A stretch of DNA of 64,000 nt, from assembly GCF_014647215.1 (NCBI RefSeq), contig NZ_BMOT01000004.1:239285-303284 (forward strand), in the 5' to 3' direction. The notes under the pieces are model-generated. The model did no database searches, was not told where the DNA came from, and saw nothing but the letters and a program-made list of their open reading frames with translations. The stretch comes from Shewanella aestuarii. Lineage in GTDB: Bacteria > Pseudomonadota > Gammaproteobacteria > Enterobacterales > Shewanellaceae. Position numbers and translations under genes: made by a program. Numbering within the stretch: the first letter of the stretch is position 1; the number at the start of each line of letters is the position of its first letter. Shown here piece by piece: positions 1-10,564 of the stretch.

Positions 1-1617
1 GGCGTGTCTACGCACGGTTTCTAAACGCAATAACTCAGCAACCGCATCAGTACCATTATCCCAAAGGCTAGCGTAAACATGGCTAGCACTCGCTTCACGT
101 GAGTCAGTTTCGCCAATATAGCGATAACCTTTACTCATGGCTAAGCTCAGTAAATCCCCCTGATTAGCCTGCGGTCCATAACCAAATGCCACAGTGTATT
201 TATCCCACTCGCCAATACCTTCAGTATAAGGAGTATCTATGGCGATGGCGTTATTATCTAAATACACGTATGGATGAGGGTAATCCATAACCGATGCATT
301 CTGATTTGTAGATGCGGCAAAGTTATGGTCAAAACCTAAGGTATGACCAACCTCGTGGGCAGACAACTGGCGAATACGGGCTAATGATAATGCCATTGCT
401 GCATCGGCTGCGGCTTTTCTATCTGGCCAGTCGGCGGTCAATCCACGGGCAATAAGATGATCTTGTCTGACGCGTAAACTGCCTAAGGTAACATGGCCTT
501 TAATGATTTCACCCGTGCGGGGATCCGTGATAGCAGATCCATATGACCAACCTCGTGTTGCACGATGTACCCATTGGATCATGTTATAGCGAATATCCTG
601 CGGGTCAGCATCCTCGGGGAGCATTTCGACCTTAAAACCATTAATAAACCCTGCGTCATTAAACGCATCTTCCCACCAGCGAGCGCCATCCAAAAGTGCA
701 GTTCGAATAGGTTCTGGTACACCTGGGTCAAGGTAATAGGTAATAGGTTTTATCACCTCGCTAGGGGCGTCGCCTGGGGTGACTTTTTCAAGGCGGTGAC
801 GTAACAAAACGCGCTGAACGATTGGCTCGTCAACTTGAGTAGAATAATCTAAATGCTCATCTGACAGATAACCGCTCATCGGATGATAAGCCCGTGGTTG
901 GTAACCCGCCTCGGGTAACGCGACAAACGAGTAACGCATCCTGACAGACATAAATTTGGCATCTGGAGTGACTTCAACAACTTGCTTCCCAGGGTGCTGG
1001 GCAGTAAACGTAAGATTGACATCAACATCAGCATTTTGGGTAAATGATTTTACTTGTTCAGGCATGATCACTGAACGTTGGGGATCAAGTGAATACCCCC
1101 CTTGGTTTGTTGCGGCTAAAACATCGGCAACGCCATGCAAATCATTTATCACTAGGTCGTTAATCGACACTAAAGCGGCTTTACCTTGAAGCAATTTGCC
1201 ACGCCATAAAATCGATTCAGCAAAAGCCTGCTTAACGGATTGCTGCTCGGCTAGATTATCGCTACTGGCTCTGAAATAAGTATTGAGTTGCTTTAATACT
1301 ATGTAAGGACCATGTTGCTCAAATTGCACCATTCGAGTACGTCCCAACTGCCCTCTGTCTAATCCAATATCATTGGAGCCCACACCATGGGGTAAACTGG
1401 TTAACAATAGAAACGGCTGATTCAATTTATTGGCATGTAAATAGAGCTGACCGTCAACATTGTCATAATACAGATTAATAAACCCTTCGGCAGCCTGACT
1501 GTTTTTAATCACTTTTTCGGCCGTTTCAGCAGCAATAGCCTGGGTCGATAATGTCGATAACGCTAATACAGGGCTAATCGCCAAGATTATTGCCAGAGAG
1601 AGCTGACGTGGTTTCAT
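1..1617 (-). CDS. Secreted zinc metalloprotease (DUF5117/DUF4953 type), 3' end beyond the window
   Basis: The frame is open from the ATG at 1617 to the window edge, giving 539 residues without a stop, so the C-terminus is missing. Residues 1-29 form a signal peptide ending near QAIAA, so export to the periplasm or beyond is expected. The zinc motif HEVGHTLGFDHN begins at residue 421 (H421, E422, H425), with the extra HN seen in metzincin-like families. The preceding region has the layout of DUF5117 and the region around the zinc motif that of DUF4953, large proteases common in Shewanella and Bacteroidetes. An AAGGA ribosome site lies 7 bases before the start. Substrate is unknown. The family call is confident, the exact subfamily less so. 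Confidence 0.85.
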   Translation of the reverse strand, partial: MKPRQLSLAIILAISPVLALSTLSTQAIAAETAEKVIKNSQAAEGFINLYYDNVDGQLYLHANKLNQPFLLLTSLPHGVGSNDIGLDRGQLGRTRMVQFEQHGPYIVLKQLNTYFRASSDNLAEQQSVKQAFAESILWRGKLLQGKAALVSINDLVINDLHGVADVLAATNQGGYSLDPQRSVIMPEQVKSFTQNADVDVNLTFTAQHPGKQVVEVTPDAKFMSVRMRYSFVALPEAGYQPRAYHPMSGYLSDEHLDYSTQVDEPIVQRVLLRHRLEKVTPGDAPSEVIKPITYYLDPGVPEPIRTALLDGARWWEDAFNDAGFINGFKVEMLPEDADPQDIRYNMIQWVHRATRGWSYGSAITDPRTGEIIKGHVTLGSLRVRQDHLIARGLTADWPDRKAAADAAMALSLARIRQLSAHEVGHTLGFDHNFAASTNQNASVMDYPHPYVYLDNNAIAIDTPYTEGIGEWDKYTVAFGYGPQANQGDLLSLAMSKGYRYIGETDSREASASHVYASLWDNGTDAVAELLRLETVRRHA

Positions 1618-1684
1618 GTTCAAATCCTTGTTGTAAATCTAACCTCAATATTAATGCCATCCATTATGCATAACACAAAAGAAA

Positions 1685-4600
1685 TTAGGCTTTATGGTTA
1701 TTTTTATACTCAATCCAATACGATAAGGTGTCAAATAACTCATTTAACACGATCGGTTTAGTAATGTGCGCATTCATGCCCGCAGCCAAACTTTTTTCTC
1801 TGTCACCCGACATCGCGTGGGCTGTCATGGCAATAATCGGCATTTGCTCCGCACTGTAACGTTTACGCAATTCTTTCGATGCCGTTAATCCGTCCATAAC
1901 AGGCATTTGTATATCCATTAATACCGCGTCAAAGGATCGTGTATCAATCAAATCTAATGCGATTTGACCATTGTCGGCCATCACAACTTCATAACCCGCA
2001 CTTTTTAATAACTCAGAGGCTACCTGTTGATTAATAAAGTTATCTTCTACCAATAACACTAAACCTGACTGCTGCTCTTGCACATCTTCTTTTGGCACCG
2101 ACTGCACGTTCAATTTGGGTTCTTTAGCGAAAGCACTAATGATTTCATCAAACAAAGCCGAGGCTTTAAAAGGCTTTTGCAAAATAGCATGAATGTTTCT
2201 ATCAGCGACATCGTCGGCCAAAGGTTCTGCACTGTATGCGGTCATCAGAATGATGATCGGTCGTTTAGCTAAACGACCATCGGCGACCATTTCATCCACT
2301 TGAGTTAGCACTTCTAAACCGCCCATTTCAGGCATCATCCAATCTAATAAAATTAAATCTACAGACTGTTTGGCAAGACAATCCAAAGCCTGTTGGCCAC
2401 TGGCTGCGGTGCGCACACCAAAACTGAAGTCTTTCATCAAGGCTGAATATATCTGCAACGCACTTGGATTATCATCGACCACTAATGTGGTTAAATTATT
2501 TAACTGTTCTGGCACCACTAAAGGTTCAACGATATTTTCTTCGGCAATTTCAAAGCTGATGGTAAAGCTAAAAGTGCTGCCCTGATTGACCTCAGACTCT
2601 ACCTGCATGGTACCGCCCATCATGGATACCAGATGCTTACTGATTGATAAACCTAACCCTGTACCACCGTATTTTCGGGTTGTTGAACCGTCGGCCTGTG
2701 AAAACGCATCGAACAATTTAGACTGTTGCTCTTTGCTAATACCAATGCCCGTGTCTCTGACCCAGAATTTCAAGGTGATACGATGATCACGTTCACCTAC
2801 ATCTTCACAACCCAGTTCAATTTCACCATTTTGCGTGAATTTAACCGCGTTTGATAATAAGTTGACTAACACTTGGCCAAGACGAAGCGGGTCACCATTT
2901 AAAATCAATCCCGCAGTAACAGGTGCGTAAAGTAATAATTCGACACCACGCTCTTGGGCTTTAATGGCATTCATATCTAACACATGATCGAGCACTTTAT
3001 CTAACGGGAACGCGACCCGTTCTAGCTCTAATTTACCCGCTTCAATTTTTGAGAAATCAAGAATGTCATTAATAATGCGCAGCAAAGACTGAGCAGAGAA
3101 TCCCGCTTTACTCAGGTAATCTTCTTGCTGAGGGGTCAAACTGGTTCGCTGGGCCAATTGCAACATGCCAATAATGGCGTTCATAGGCGTACGAATTTCA
3201 TGGCTCATATTAGCCAAAAACTCACTCTTATACATGTTAGCTAATTCAGCGTCTTGCTTTGCCTCAAGTAAGGCCACTTCGTTACTCTTTTGTCGAGTAA
3301 TGTCTTTGTGTGTGCCTAGCATACGCTTAGTTTGGCCTGAGTCAGAAAACTCCACCGCACGTCCACGAGACAATAACCAATGATATTCACCCAGCTTGCC
3401 TTTCATTCTAAATTCAATTTCATAGGCATCGGTAGGATCAAGCAAATATTGACTACGGTACTCTTGCACTCTGTCCCTATCATCTGGATGGGTTAAGCCA
3501 TCAATAGAAGATAATAATGCCGGGAACTCATTTGGCGTGTAGCCAAGCATTGAATAAAAAGCGGGGTTACAAATAATTTGTTCAGAATCTATGTACCAAT
3601 CCCATAGACCATCTTCCACCGCATCCATCGCCATGTGATAACGCTCTTCTGACAAGCGTAATTGCTCTGCGGATTCATTCTCGCGAGTAATATCGCGCCA
3701 AATGGAAATCAGCCCGAGTAATTCATTGCGGCGGTTATAAAATGGCAATTTAAACGCATCTAGTAATACAGGTTTGCCGGCAATTTCAATACGCTCTTTG
3801 TATTGAATAGAGTTCTTCTCATCTAACACTTTCTTGTCTTCAGCAAGAATACGTTGACCTTGTTCAGGGCTGGTAAAATCAACTGTGGTTAAGCCAATAA
3901 TATCGCTTTCATTCACGCCTAACATCCGCTCGGCTGATTTGTTACACCCTAAATATTTGCCTTCTTTATCTTTAAATACAATCGCTTCTGGTAACGAGTC
4001 AATTAACGACCTTAATAATGCAAATTCTCGTTCACGACGCTCTGTGGTGTCACGCAACCTTTGGGTACGGCTGGCCACCAAGTTATCAAGACGTTTATTT
4101 TGCTCAGCTAAATGACGCGTATACTGTTGGTTTTCTTCAAAAATACGACTAACCAATAAAAACCAAGGTTCCCAACCCGGAGTCATTTTTTCTGGAGGGG
4201 GTAATGGTGACTGTGAACACGCCTCTAAATGCGTTAACAGCCTAGACGCGGGGCTAACGAATGCGCGGCGAGTTTGCCAATGCACAATTGTCACCAGCAC
4301 AGAAAGGGCTAAAACCACCATAATGAAGGTTAGCTGTAATTTCTCCCAAGAGTCTTTAAATAATGCTCCCTCTTCCTGGATATACAGCAATCGCCACGGC
4401 GCATTATGTAATGCAACAGAATGAATATAATGCCCATTACGTAAAATCCCCTCATGGGCGTCAAACAGTTCCGACTCGGATAATGAATGTAATTCTGCAG
4501 GAATACGTTGGCTTATGTGATAAACTCGATTCATTTCATTAGAGTCAAAATCACTGTGGGATAAAATATTATTCTGTTGATCTAATAGGATCACTGTGCC

Positions 4601-5392
4601 CGGCATTTTGAAATAAGTACGAATTTGTTTCGCAAGTGACGCTAAGGTCATATCTAAGTTAATGGTGCCGATGAAGTCATCTTCAAGGTAAACCGGTAAT
4701 CCTAAAGTGGTTAACAGCCCTTGCTCGCCACCATCCACATAGGCTGGACTCCAAAAAGCGTTACGTTGTGGATTAAGTTTGGGCGTAGCCAATTGAAACT
4801 GCTGTTTAGTGAGTTGTTCTTCCCTAAAGCGCTGTTCGCTATTATTCCATGGGAAGTAAGACATCATTTTACGCTTGGAGACATAATAAATTGAGGATGC
4901 CTTCGGCGCGGCTTCTTTTGCGACTGGAAATGACAGCGATAACTCAAAGAGCATTTCAAGTTCTTGGTAAAATTGCTCGCTGCGACCATCAAGAGAGCCA
5001 ATACCGGTAATGCGTCCCATATTCGTAAAGGGTTCGCCACTTTTTACATAATTAGGTTCTAGACTAAAATATTGGCCGTCAGCATTGAATTTTTCATATT
5101 GAGGCAAGCGATCTTTACGCACTTGCTCACCTAAACGCAGGTGATCAATTGCCACATCGCGCAAACTTTTCACCGCACGGATACTGGATTCTAGCAATAA
5201 GTCGATTTGTAATACGTGACGAGCAACCTGATCCTCGCGTTGCTCAATTTGCACTTCTTTCTGGCGTTCATAAAAAATGGCCGCAGAAATTAATGACATG
5301 ACGATCACACCAATATAGGTATAAAAAACTGCACGGTTATAGTTACGTTGAATCGGTGATTTTAGCTGTAAATCAGGCTCTGTTGGTTTCAT
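1685..5392 (-). CDS. Hybrid sensor histidine kinase with Cache, two PAS and two receiver domains
   Basis: A 1235-residue inner-membrane kinase. The first membrane helix is at about 24-43, followed by an extracytoplasmic Cache-like sensor to about 355 and a second helix at about 357-378. A coiled linker (around 430-460) leads to two PAS domains (about 465-580 and 590-700). The HisKA phosphorylation site is H731 in MSHEIRTPMNAIIG, followed by an ATPase domain with the DTGIGI and GGTGLGLSI motifs. Receiver domains carry phospho-acceptors at D1017 (LLDWMMPEMGG) and D1160 (LMDIQMPVMDG). No HPt domain follows the second receiver, so phosphate should pass to a separate HPt protein. The ligand is not deducible. 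It lies alone downstream of phoH; 67 bases separate its stop from the metalloprotease start. Confidence 0.93.
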   Translation of the reverse strand: MKPTEPDLQLKSPIQRNYNRAVFYTYIGVIVMSLISAAIFYERQKEVQIEQREDQVARHVLQIDLLLESSIRAVKSLRDVAIDHLRLGEQVRKDRLPQYEKFNADGQYFSLEPNYVKSGEPFTNMGRITGIGSLDGRSEQFYQELEMLFELSLSFPVAKEAAPKASSIYYVSKRKMMSYFPWNNSEQRFREEQLTKQQFQLATPKLNPQRNAFWSPAYVDGGEQGLLTTLGLPVYLEDDFIGTINLDMTLASLAKQIRTYFKMPGTVILLDQQNNILSHSDFDSNEMNRVYHISQRIPAELHSLSESELFDAHEGILRNGHYIHSVALHNAPWRLLYIQEEGALFKDSWEKLQLTFIMVVLALSVLVTIVHWQTRRAFVSPASRLLTHLEACSQSPLPPPEKMTPGWEPWFLLVSRIFEENQQYTRHLAEQNKRLDNLVASRTQRLRDTTERREREFALLRSLIDSLPEAIVFKDKEGKYLGCNKSAERMLGVNESDIIGLTTVDFTSPEQGQRILAEDKKVLDEKNSIQYKERIEIAGKPVLLDAFKLPFYNRRNELLGLISIWRDITRENESAEQLRLSEERYHMAMDAVEDGLWDWYIDSEQIICNPAFYSMLGYTPNEFPALLSSIDGLTHPDDRDRVQEYRSQYLLDPTDAYEIEFRMKGKLGEYHWLLSRGRAVEFSDSGQTKRMLGTHKDITRQKSNEVALLEAKQDAELANMYKSEFLANMSHEIRTPMNAIIGMLQLAQRTSLTPQQEDYLSKAGFSAQSLLRIINDILDFSKIEAGKLELERVAFPLDKVLDHVLDMNAIKAQERGVELLLYAPVTAGLILNGDPLRLGQVLVNLLSNAVKFTQNGEIELGCEDVGERDHRITLKFWVRDTGIGISKEQQSKLFDAFSQADGSTTRKYGGTGLGLSISKHLVSMMGGTMQVESEVNQGSTFSFTISFEIAEENIVEPLVVPEQLNNLTTLVVDDNPSALQIYSALMKDFSFGVRTAASGQQALDCLAKQSVDLILLDWMMPEMGGLEVLTQVDEMVADGRLAKRPIIILMTAYSAEPLADDVADRNIHAILQKPFKASALFDEIISAFAKEPKLNVQSVPKEDVQEQQSGLVLLVEDNFINQQVASELLKSAGYEVVMADNGQIALDLIDTRSFDAVLMDIQMPVMDGLTASKELRKRYSAEQMPIIAMTAHAMSGDREKSLAAGMNAHITKPIVLNELFDTLSYWIEYKNNHKA

Positions 5393-5809
5393 TCCATACC
5401 CTTTGCGACAGCGCCTTTTTATTTAGGAGCAGGTGTCGGCGTAATATCAGAGTTGGCTATCACGCACGCAATAAATTAATACAAGGTTCATATTATCAGG
5501 AACATAGTCGCAATCACACGCTTTAATCTAAATCTATTTCGATTAGATGCTGCTAGGTCAAGCATATTAGAGACGGTTGTTCTTTCGAAGTTAAAGTTTA
5601 TTCAAACTAAGCTGTTTTGTTGTTGAACTTAGCCTGAAATGTAACGAGTTTTCTAGGTGAAAACCCTGTAAAAACGTCTAACAGTGCTTAAGCAATGATC
5701 ACTAAACCTAACTGCAAACAACAAATTCATTGTTTAAACTAAGGCTACTAACATGATTGTAGCCTTAATTTCCGACTTTGGACTTTGTTCAGCCACAATA
5801 AAGGTTTGA
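5393..5809. other. Intergenic region between phoH-like gene and hybrid kinase
   Basis: This 417-base AT-rich gap contains no convincing open frame on either strand. Its right part holds the hairpin at 5740-5767 just past the phoH-like stop. The left part should contain the promoter of the hybrid kinase; I see no strong sigma-70 hexamer pair. Confidence 0.5.
5740..5767 (-). terminator. Hairpin downstream of the phoH-like gene
   Basis: A perfect 9-bp stem (TAAGGCTAC pairing with GTAGCCTTA) encloses a 10-base loop, 42 bases past the phoH-like stop. The T-run after the stem on the minus strand is poor (GTTTAAAC), so termination is plausible but not certain. Confidence 0.5.
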
Positions 5810-7204
5810 TTATAAATGTTCTTCGGCAAATTCAGCTAAGCGTGATCGTACCACGCCATTTAAGTAAATATTTGCACTGCCCTCAAAATCCTTAAAACGC
5901 TCGACAATATAGGTCAAACCTGATGTTACCGCAGTTAAATACGTCGTATCAATTTGAGCCAAGTTGCCGCTGCAGATTAATTTTGTCCCCTCTCCCATAC
6001 GCGTGATCATGGTTTTTATCTGCGATGCGGTGAGGTTTTGGCATTCATCCAAAATGACCACTGAATTTTGAATCGAGCGACCACGCATAAAATTAATCGA
6101 TTTGAACTGAATATTGGCTTTTTCCATGATGTAATTCACGCTACCAGTTGGATTAACATCATTTTTATGAAGCACCTCTAAGGTATCTGTAATTGCCGCT
6201 AACCAAGGAGCCATTTTCTCCTCTTCTGTGCCGGGTAAAAATCCAATTGATTCGGCAATATCGGGGGTATTTCGAGTGACAATAATTTTGTCGTAGCGTT
6301 TTTTCTCTATGACCAATTCCAGTGCCGAGGCCATCGCAAGTAGTGTTTTACCACACCCCGCGGGACCCGTTAAAATGATCAATTCTATATCTGGGTCTAA
6401 CAAAGCATCTAACGCCATACCCTGATAGATATTTTTTGGCTTAATTCCCCAAGCTTCATGGTGCATTAATCGCTCATAGCCACGGTCGATGATATCCAGC
6501 TGGGTATCACTTTTGGCCGCAACCCGACCACAAAAATCAGTTGATTCATCTATTAAATACTGGTTAATGTAAAACGGCTCTTTTCCTAAATGTTCTAGGG
6601 GCACTTGATGAACCGTGTGTCGACCCACTCTGTCTGTTGAGACTTTATCGACCTGACTCCAAAAATCACCTTCGAACTGATAAAAACCTTTAGCAAGAAA
6701 ACGAATATCATCGATAAGTTGATCGGTACGGTAATCTTCAACCCGCTTAATACCCGCACCTTTGGCTTTGAGGCGCATGTTAATGTCTTTAGTCACTAAC
6801 ACGACTGTGCGGGGATGGTGCTGCTTTTGAAGATAAAGTGCGGTATTGATAATACGGTTATCGTTATTGTCACCGGGCAGCGCGCCCATGGTGAAGTCAA
6901 TTTGATGGTCGGGGAAGATGGATAAACTGCCTGATACGTCTAAATGGCCCTCTCTACTGGGTAAAGGTACGCCTTGAATAATTTGTTCAGGGGTGGTTGA
7001 ACCGCCTAAAATATCCTCTAAGGCTCTAATCGCAACCCGTGCATCTCTGCTCACATCGCGCTTTCTATCTTTTATGCTGTCAAGCTCTTCTAATACGGTC
7101 ATAGGGACGATTACGTCATGTTCCTTAAACGAATAAATCGCTAATGGTTCATGCAGTAACACGTTGGTATCCAATACAAACAACTTTCTGTCGTTTTGTT
7201 CCAT
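5810..7204 (-). CDS. PIN domain-PhoH family ATPase
   Basis: A PhoH2-type fusion of a PIN ribonuclease domain and a PhoH-like P-loop ATPase. The N-terminus has the PIN opening LFVLDTNVLLHEP and conserved acidic residues (EELD, then TKDINMRLKA). The ATPase has Walker A GPAGCGKT at about residue 280 and Walker B VVILDECQN. PhoH2 proteins of other bacteria unwind and cleave RNA, so a cytoplasmic RNA helicase/nuclease role is likely by family. The open frame reaches an ATG at 7237, but the ATG at 7204 has GGAGG four bases upstream and begins at the usual family position, giving 464 residues. It is divergent from rapA, sharing a 300-base regulatory region. Confidence 0.93.
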   Translation of the reverse strand: MEQNDRKLFVLDTNVLLHEPLAIYSFKEHDVIVPMTVLEELDSIKDRKRDVSRDARVAIRALEDILGGSTTPEQIIQGVPLPSREGHLDVSGSLSIFPDHQIDFTMGALPGDNNDNRIINTALYLQKQHHPRTVVLVTKDINMRLKAKGAGIKRVEDYRTDQLIDDIRFLAKGFYQFEGDFWSQVDKVSTDRVGRHTVHQVPLEHLGKEPFYINQYLIDESTDFCGRVAAKSDTQLDIIDRGYERLMHHEAWGIKPKNIYQGMALDALLDPDIELIILTGPAGCGKTLLAMASALELVIEKKRYDKIIVTRNTPDIAESIGFLPGTEEEKMAPWLAAITDTLEVLHKNDVNPTGSVNYIMEKANIQFKSINFMRGRSIQNSVVILDECQNLTASQIKTMITRMGEGTKLICSGNLAQIDTTYLTAVTSGLTYIVERFKDFEGSANIYLNGVVRSRLAEFAEEHL

Positions 7205-7413
7205 GGCGCCTCCGCTGTGCTGATTTATCAAATTCACCTGCTAATAATCGCCTTTTTCAAGGTGTTATATCTGGCTGAGCAGTTTGTAAACATCACCCTT
7301 TTAATATGGCAGTGGCTTAGCAAAAGCTCAACTATTTGTTTGCTGTGATATGACATTTATATTGAGACTTAATGACGTCCCGATGACACTTATGGCGATA
7401 ATTTGAAAATATC

Positions 7414-7427
7414 CACTTAATTAAGTG
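7414..7427. promoter_or_regulatory. 14-bp perfect palindrome between phoH-like gene and rapA
   Basis: CACTTAATTAAGTG is a perfect inverted repeat 80 bases before rapA. The sequence GATAATATA at about 7456-7464 just downstream could be the rapA -10 region. A regulator-binding role is inference only. Confidence 0.3.
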
Positions 7428-7506
7428 CTAAAATTTTAAATCTGGGTGGGTTTAAGATAATATACGCCCCCTTTTTGTTTCCCCGCTTCAAACATGAGAA
7501 TTAAAA

Positions 7507-10410
7507 ATGCCGTTTGCTTTAGGTCAACGCTGGATCAGTGATACTGAGTCAGAACTTGGATTAGGTACTGTAGTGCAAGTTGAAGGCCGTATGGTCACAT
7601 TATTATTTCCTGCAACAGGCGAGAACCGCATGTTCTCCCGTACTGATGCACCACTGACTAGGGTGATATTTAATCCTGGGGATAACATCGAAAGTGGTGA
7701 TGGATGGCAACTCACGGTTGAAGAAATTGAAGAAAAAAATCAAATTATCGTTTATCACGGGATCCACAGTGAAACCAAAGAAAAAGTGAGTTTGAGGGAA
7801 ACATTATTAAGTCATAATATTCGTTTTAATAAGCCACAAGATCGCCTGTTTGCGGGGAAAATCGATCGTTTGGAACGTTTTGGTGTCCGTTATCAGTGTC
7901 AATTACTTCGCCATAAACTTGCCACTTCAGATTTACTGGGGTTACAAGGCCCACGTGTTGGCTTAATTGCTCATCAGCAATGGATTGCCCATGAAGTTGG
8001 CCGTCGTTATGCCCCACGTGTATTACTGGCCGATGAAGTGGGGTTAGGTAAAACCATTGAAGCGGGATTGATTATCCACCAACAACTGCTAACTGGCCGA
8101 GCTGAACGTATACTCGTGATAATGCCTGATACCTTGCGGCATCAGTGGTTAGTTGAAATGCTGCGTCGCTTTAACTTACGTTTTTCTGTATTTGACGAAG
8201 ACCGTTGTGTTGAAGCTTATGCTGATAACGACAACCCTTTTTACACCGAGCAACTCGTTATTTGCTCGCTTGAACTATTGCGTAAAAAGAAACGTCTTGA
8301 TCAAGCCTTAGATGCCGATTGGGATTTATTGGTTGTTGATGAAGCCCATCATTTAGAGTGGTCTGAAGATGCGCCTAGCCGTGCTTATAAAATCGTCGAA
8401 GCACTCAGTGAAGTCGTGCCCGGTGTCCTGCTGTTAACCGCAACGCCCGATCAGTTAGGCCATCAAAGCCATTTTGCCCGTTTACGTTTACTTGATCCCG
8501 ATCGCTTCTATGATTACGACGCTTTCTTGAAAGAAGAGGATAGCTATAAAGATGTTGCCGATGCCGCCCACGCTTTAGCATCTCAAGGCAATTTAACTCA
8601 GGAAGCCATCAATAGCTTAACTGAGCTGCTATCAGAAAAAGATATCGAACCCAATATTCGTTTGATCCAAGCTAGCAATGTTGATGCCGCTCAACAACAA
8701 GAAGCCCGCGATGAATTATTGCAAGAATTGTTAGACCGGCATGGTACTGGCCGAGTGCTTTATCGTAACAGTCGCGCGTCGGTAAAAGGCTTCCCGCAGC
8801 GTCATTTTAATGCTTACCCACAAACAATGCCGGAGCAATATGTTACCGCTCAGCGCGTCAACGACATGATGGGCGGAGCAAAAACACCTGAAGCTAAAGC
8901 ATTACAGGCGTTAAGCCCAGAAAAGCTCTATCAGGCTTTTGAGAATGACAGCTCATGGTGGAAGTTCGATCCACGCGTTGACTGGTTAATTGCTTTCCTT
9001 AAAAGTCACCGCAGTAAAAAAGTGCTGATCATCGCCAGCTTAGCAGAAACGGCATTGAGCCTTGAAGAAGCATTACGTACCCGTGAAGGTATTCAAGCCA
9101 CAGTGTTCCACGAAGGTATGTCGATTATCGAACGTGATAAAGCAGGCGCTTACTTTGCCCAGGAAGAAGGCGGCGCACAGGCTCTTATATGTTCTGAAAT
9201 TGGCTCAGAGGGTCGTAACTTCCAGTTTGCCAGCCACTTAGTGTTATTTGATTTACCACTCAATCCAGATTTACTTGAACAGCGTATTGGCCGTCTAGAC
9301 CGTATTGGTCAAAAAAATGATATACAAATTCATTTACCTTACTTAGCTGGCACAGCGCAAGAACGCTTAATGCGTTGGTATCATGATGGTTTGAACTCAT
9401 TCGAACTCACCTGCCCTAGCGGGCACGTATTATTTAATCAATTTGCTGAAGAGCTGACGCAGGTTCTGGCTAGTGATGATGAAGATGCGTTGACTTTGCT
9501 ACTGAATCATACCCAGCAACGTTATAAACAGCTTAAGCACGCGATGGAACAAGGTCGCGATAAGCTATTAGAAATCAATTCACATGGCGGCGAACGCGCC
9601 AATGCATTGATTAAACGTCTGGCGGATAATGACAGCAGCACAGATTTAATCGGTAGCGTGATCCGTTTATGGGACATTATCGGGGTCGATCAAGAAGACA
9701 GTGGTGAAAACACCATTGTATTACGTCCAAGTGAGCACATGCTTTACCCCACTTATCCTGGTCTGCCTGAAGATGGCGTAACCGTCACCTTTGATCGCGA
9801 CACCGCATTATCGCGTGATGACATAGCATTTATCTCGCAAGAGCATCCTATTGTGCAAACGGGCCTAGATTTGATCACAGGTTCAGAAACTGGCACCACT
9901 AGTGTAGCAATATTGAAAAATAAAGCCTTACCAGCCGGTACGTTATTTTTAGAGCTCATCTATATGGCTGATGCTTCAGCGCCTAAATCAACTCAGCTTT
10001 ACCGTTATATGCCGCCAACGCCTATTCGTATTTTGTTGGATAAAAGCGGCAATAACATGTCAGATAAAGTGGATTATCAAAGTTTTGATAAACAGCTTAG
10101 TGCCGTTAATCGCCATATTGCCAGTAAATTAGTGAATGCCTCTCAACCGATATTGCATCCGCTATTTGCCCATGGTGAAACCCACGCACAAACGGCGTTA
10201 TCTGAATTAGTGGCTGCGGCAAAAGATAAAATGAGTCATCAATTAGGGGCAGAATTAAACCGCCTTGAAGCACTAAAAGCGGTTAACCCCAACATACGTG
10301 ATGCCGAATTGGATTATATTCGCAATCAAATCAATGAACTAAATGACTATATCGACGACAGTCAGCTACAACTTGATGCGATTCGTATGGTATTAGTGAG
10401 CCACGTATAA
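7507..10410 (+). CDS. rapA: RNA polymerase-associated protein RapA
   Basis: A Swi2/Snf2 ATPase that binds RNA polymerase and promotes its recycling after transcription. The length (967) is almost identical to the 968 residues of E. coli RapA. The N-terminal region starts [20 protein letters not shown], as in the family. Helicase motifs follow in order: [15 protein letters not shown] (I), [10 protein letters not shown] (II, DEAH), [11 protein letters not shown] (III), [20 protein letters not shown] (V) and [11 protein letters not shown] (VI). It is a single-gene unit with a clear terminator at 10439-10480. Confidence 0.98.
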   Translation: MPFALGQRWISDTESELGLGTVVQVEGRMVTLLFPATGENRMFSRTDAPLTRVIFNPGDNIESGDGWQLTVEEIEEKNQIIVYHGIHSETKEKVSLRETLLSHNIRFNKPQDRLFAGKIDRLERFGVRYQCQLLRHKLATSDLLGLQGPRVGLIAHQQWIAHEVGRRYAPRVLLADEVGLGKTIEAGLIIHQQLLTGRAERILVIMPDTLRHQWLVEMLRRFNLRFSVFDEDRCVEAYADNDNPFYTEQLVICSLELLRKKKRLDQALDADWDLLVVDEAHHLEWSEDAPSRAYKIVEALSEVVPGVLLLTATPDQLGHQSHFARLRLLDPDRFYDYDAFLKEEDSYKDVADAAHALASQGNLTQEAINSLTELLSEKDIEPNIRLIQASNVDAAQQQEARDELLQELLDRHGTGRVLYRNSRASVKGFPQRHFNAYPQTMPEQYVTAQRVNDMMGGAKTPEAKALQALSPEKLYQAFENDSSWWKFDPRVDWLIAFLKSHRSKKVLIIASLAETALSLEEALRTREGIQATVFHEGMSIIERDKAGAYFAQEEGGAQALICSEIGSEGRNFQFASHLVLFDLPLNPDLLEQRIGRLDRIGQKNDIQIHLPYLAGTAQERLMRWYHDGLNSFELTCPSGHVLFNQFAEELTQVLASDDEDALTLLLNHTQQRYKQLKHAMEQGRDKLLEINSHGGERANALIKRLADNDSSTDLIGSVIRLWDIIGVDQEDSGENTIVLRPSEHMLYPTYPGLPEDGVTVTFDRDTALSRDDIAFISQEHPIVQTGLDLITGSETGTTSVAILKNKALPAGTLFLELIYMADASAPKSTQLYRYMPPTPIRILLDKSGNNMSDKVDYQSFDKQLSAVNRHIASKLVNASQPILHPLFAHGETHAQTALSELVAAAKDKMSHQLGAELNRLEALKAVNPNIRDAELDYIRNQINELNDYIDDSQLQLDAIRMVLVSHV

Positions 10411-10438
10411 CACCTTCAAACTGAGGGCTGCTAATAAC

Positions 10439-10480
10439 AATAAGCACATGACCGATTAACAGGCATGTGCTTATTTTTTT
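10439..10480 (+). terminator. Intrinsic terminator of rapA
   Basis: A perfect 12-bp stem (AATAAGCACATG with CATGTGCTTATT) and a 13-base loop are followed by a run of T, 29 bases after the rapA stop. Confidence 0.9.
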
Positions 10481-10564
10481 ATTAGATTAAGCTATGATTG
10501 ATAGCACAAACAATTGATAACCAAGATTATCAATGCCACAGCGATTGCCAATGACGAGGTCAGC

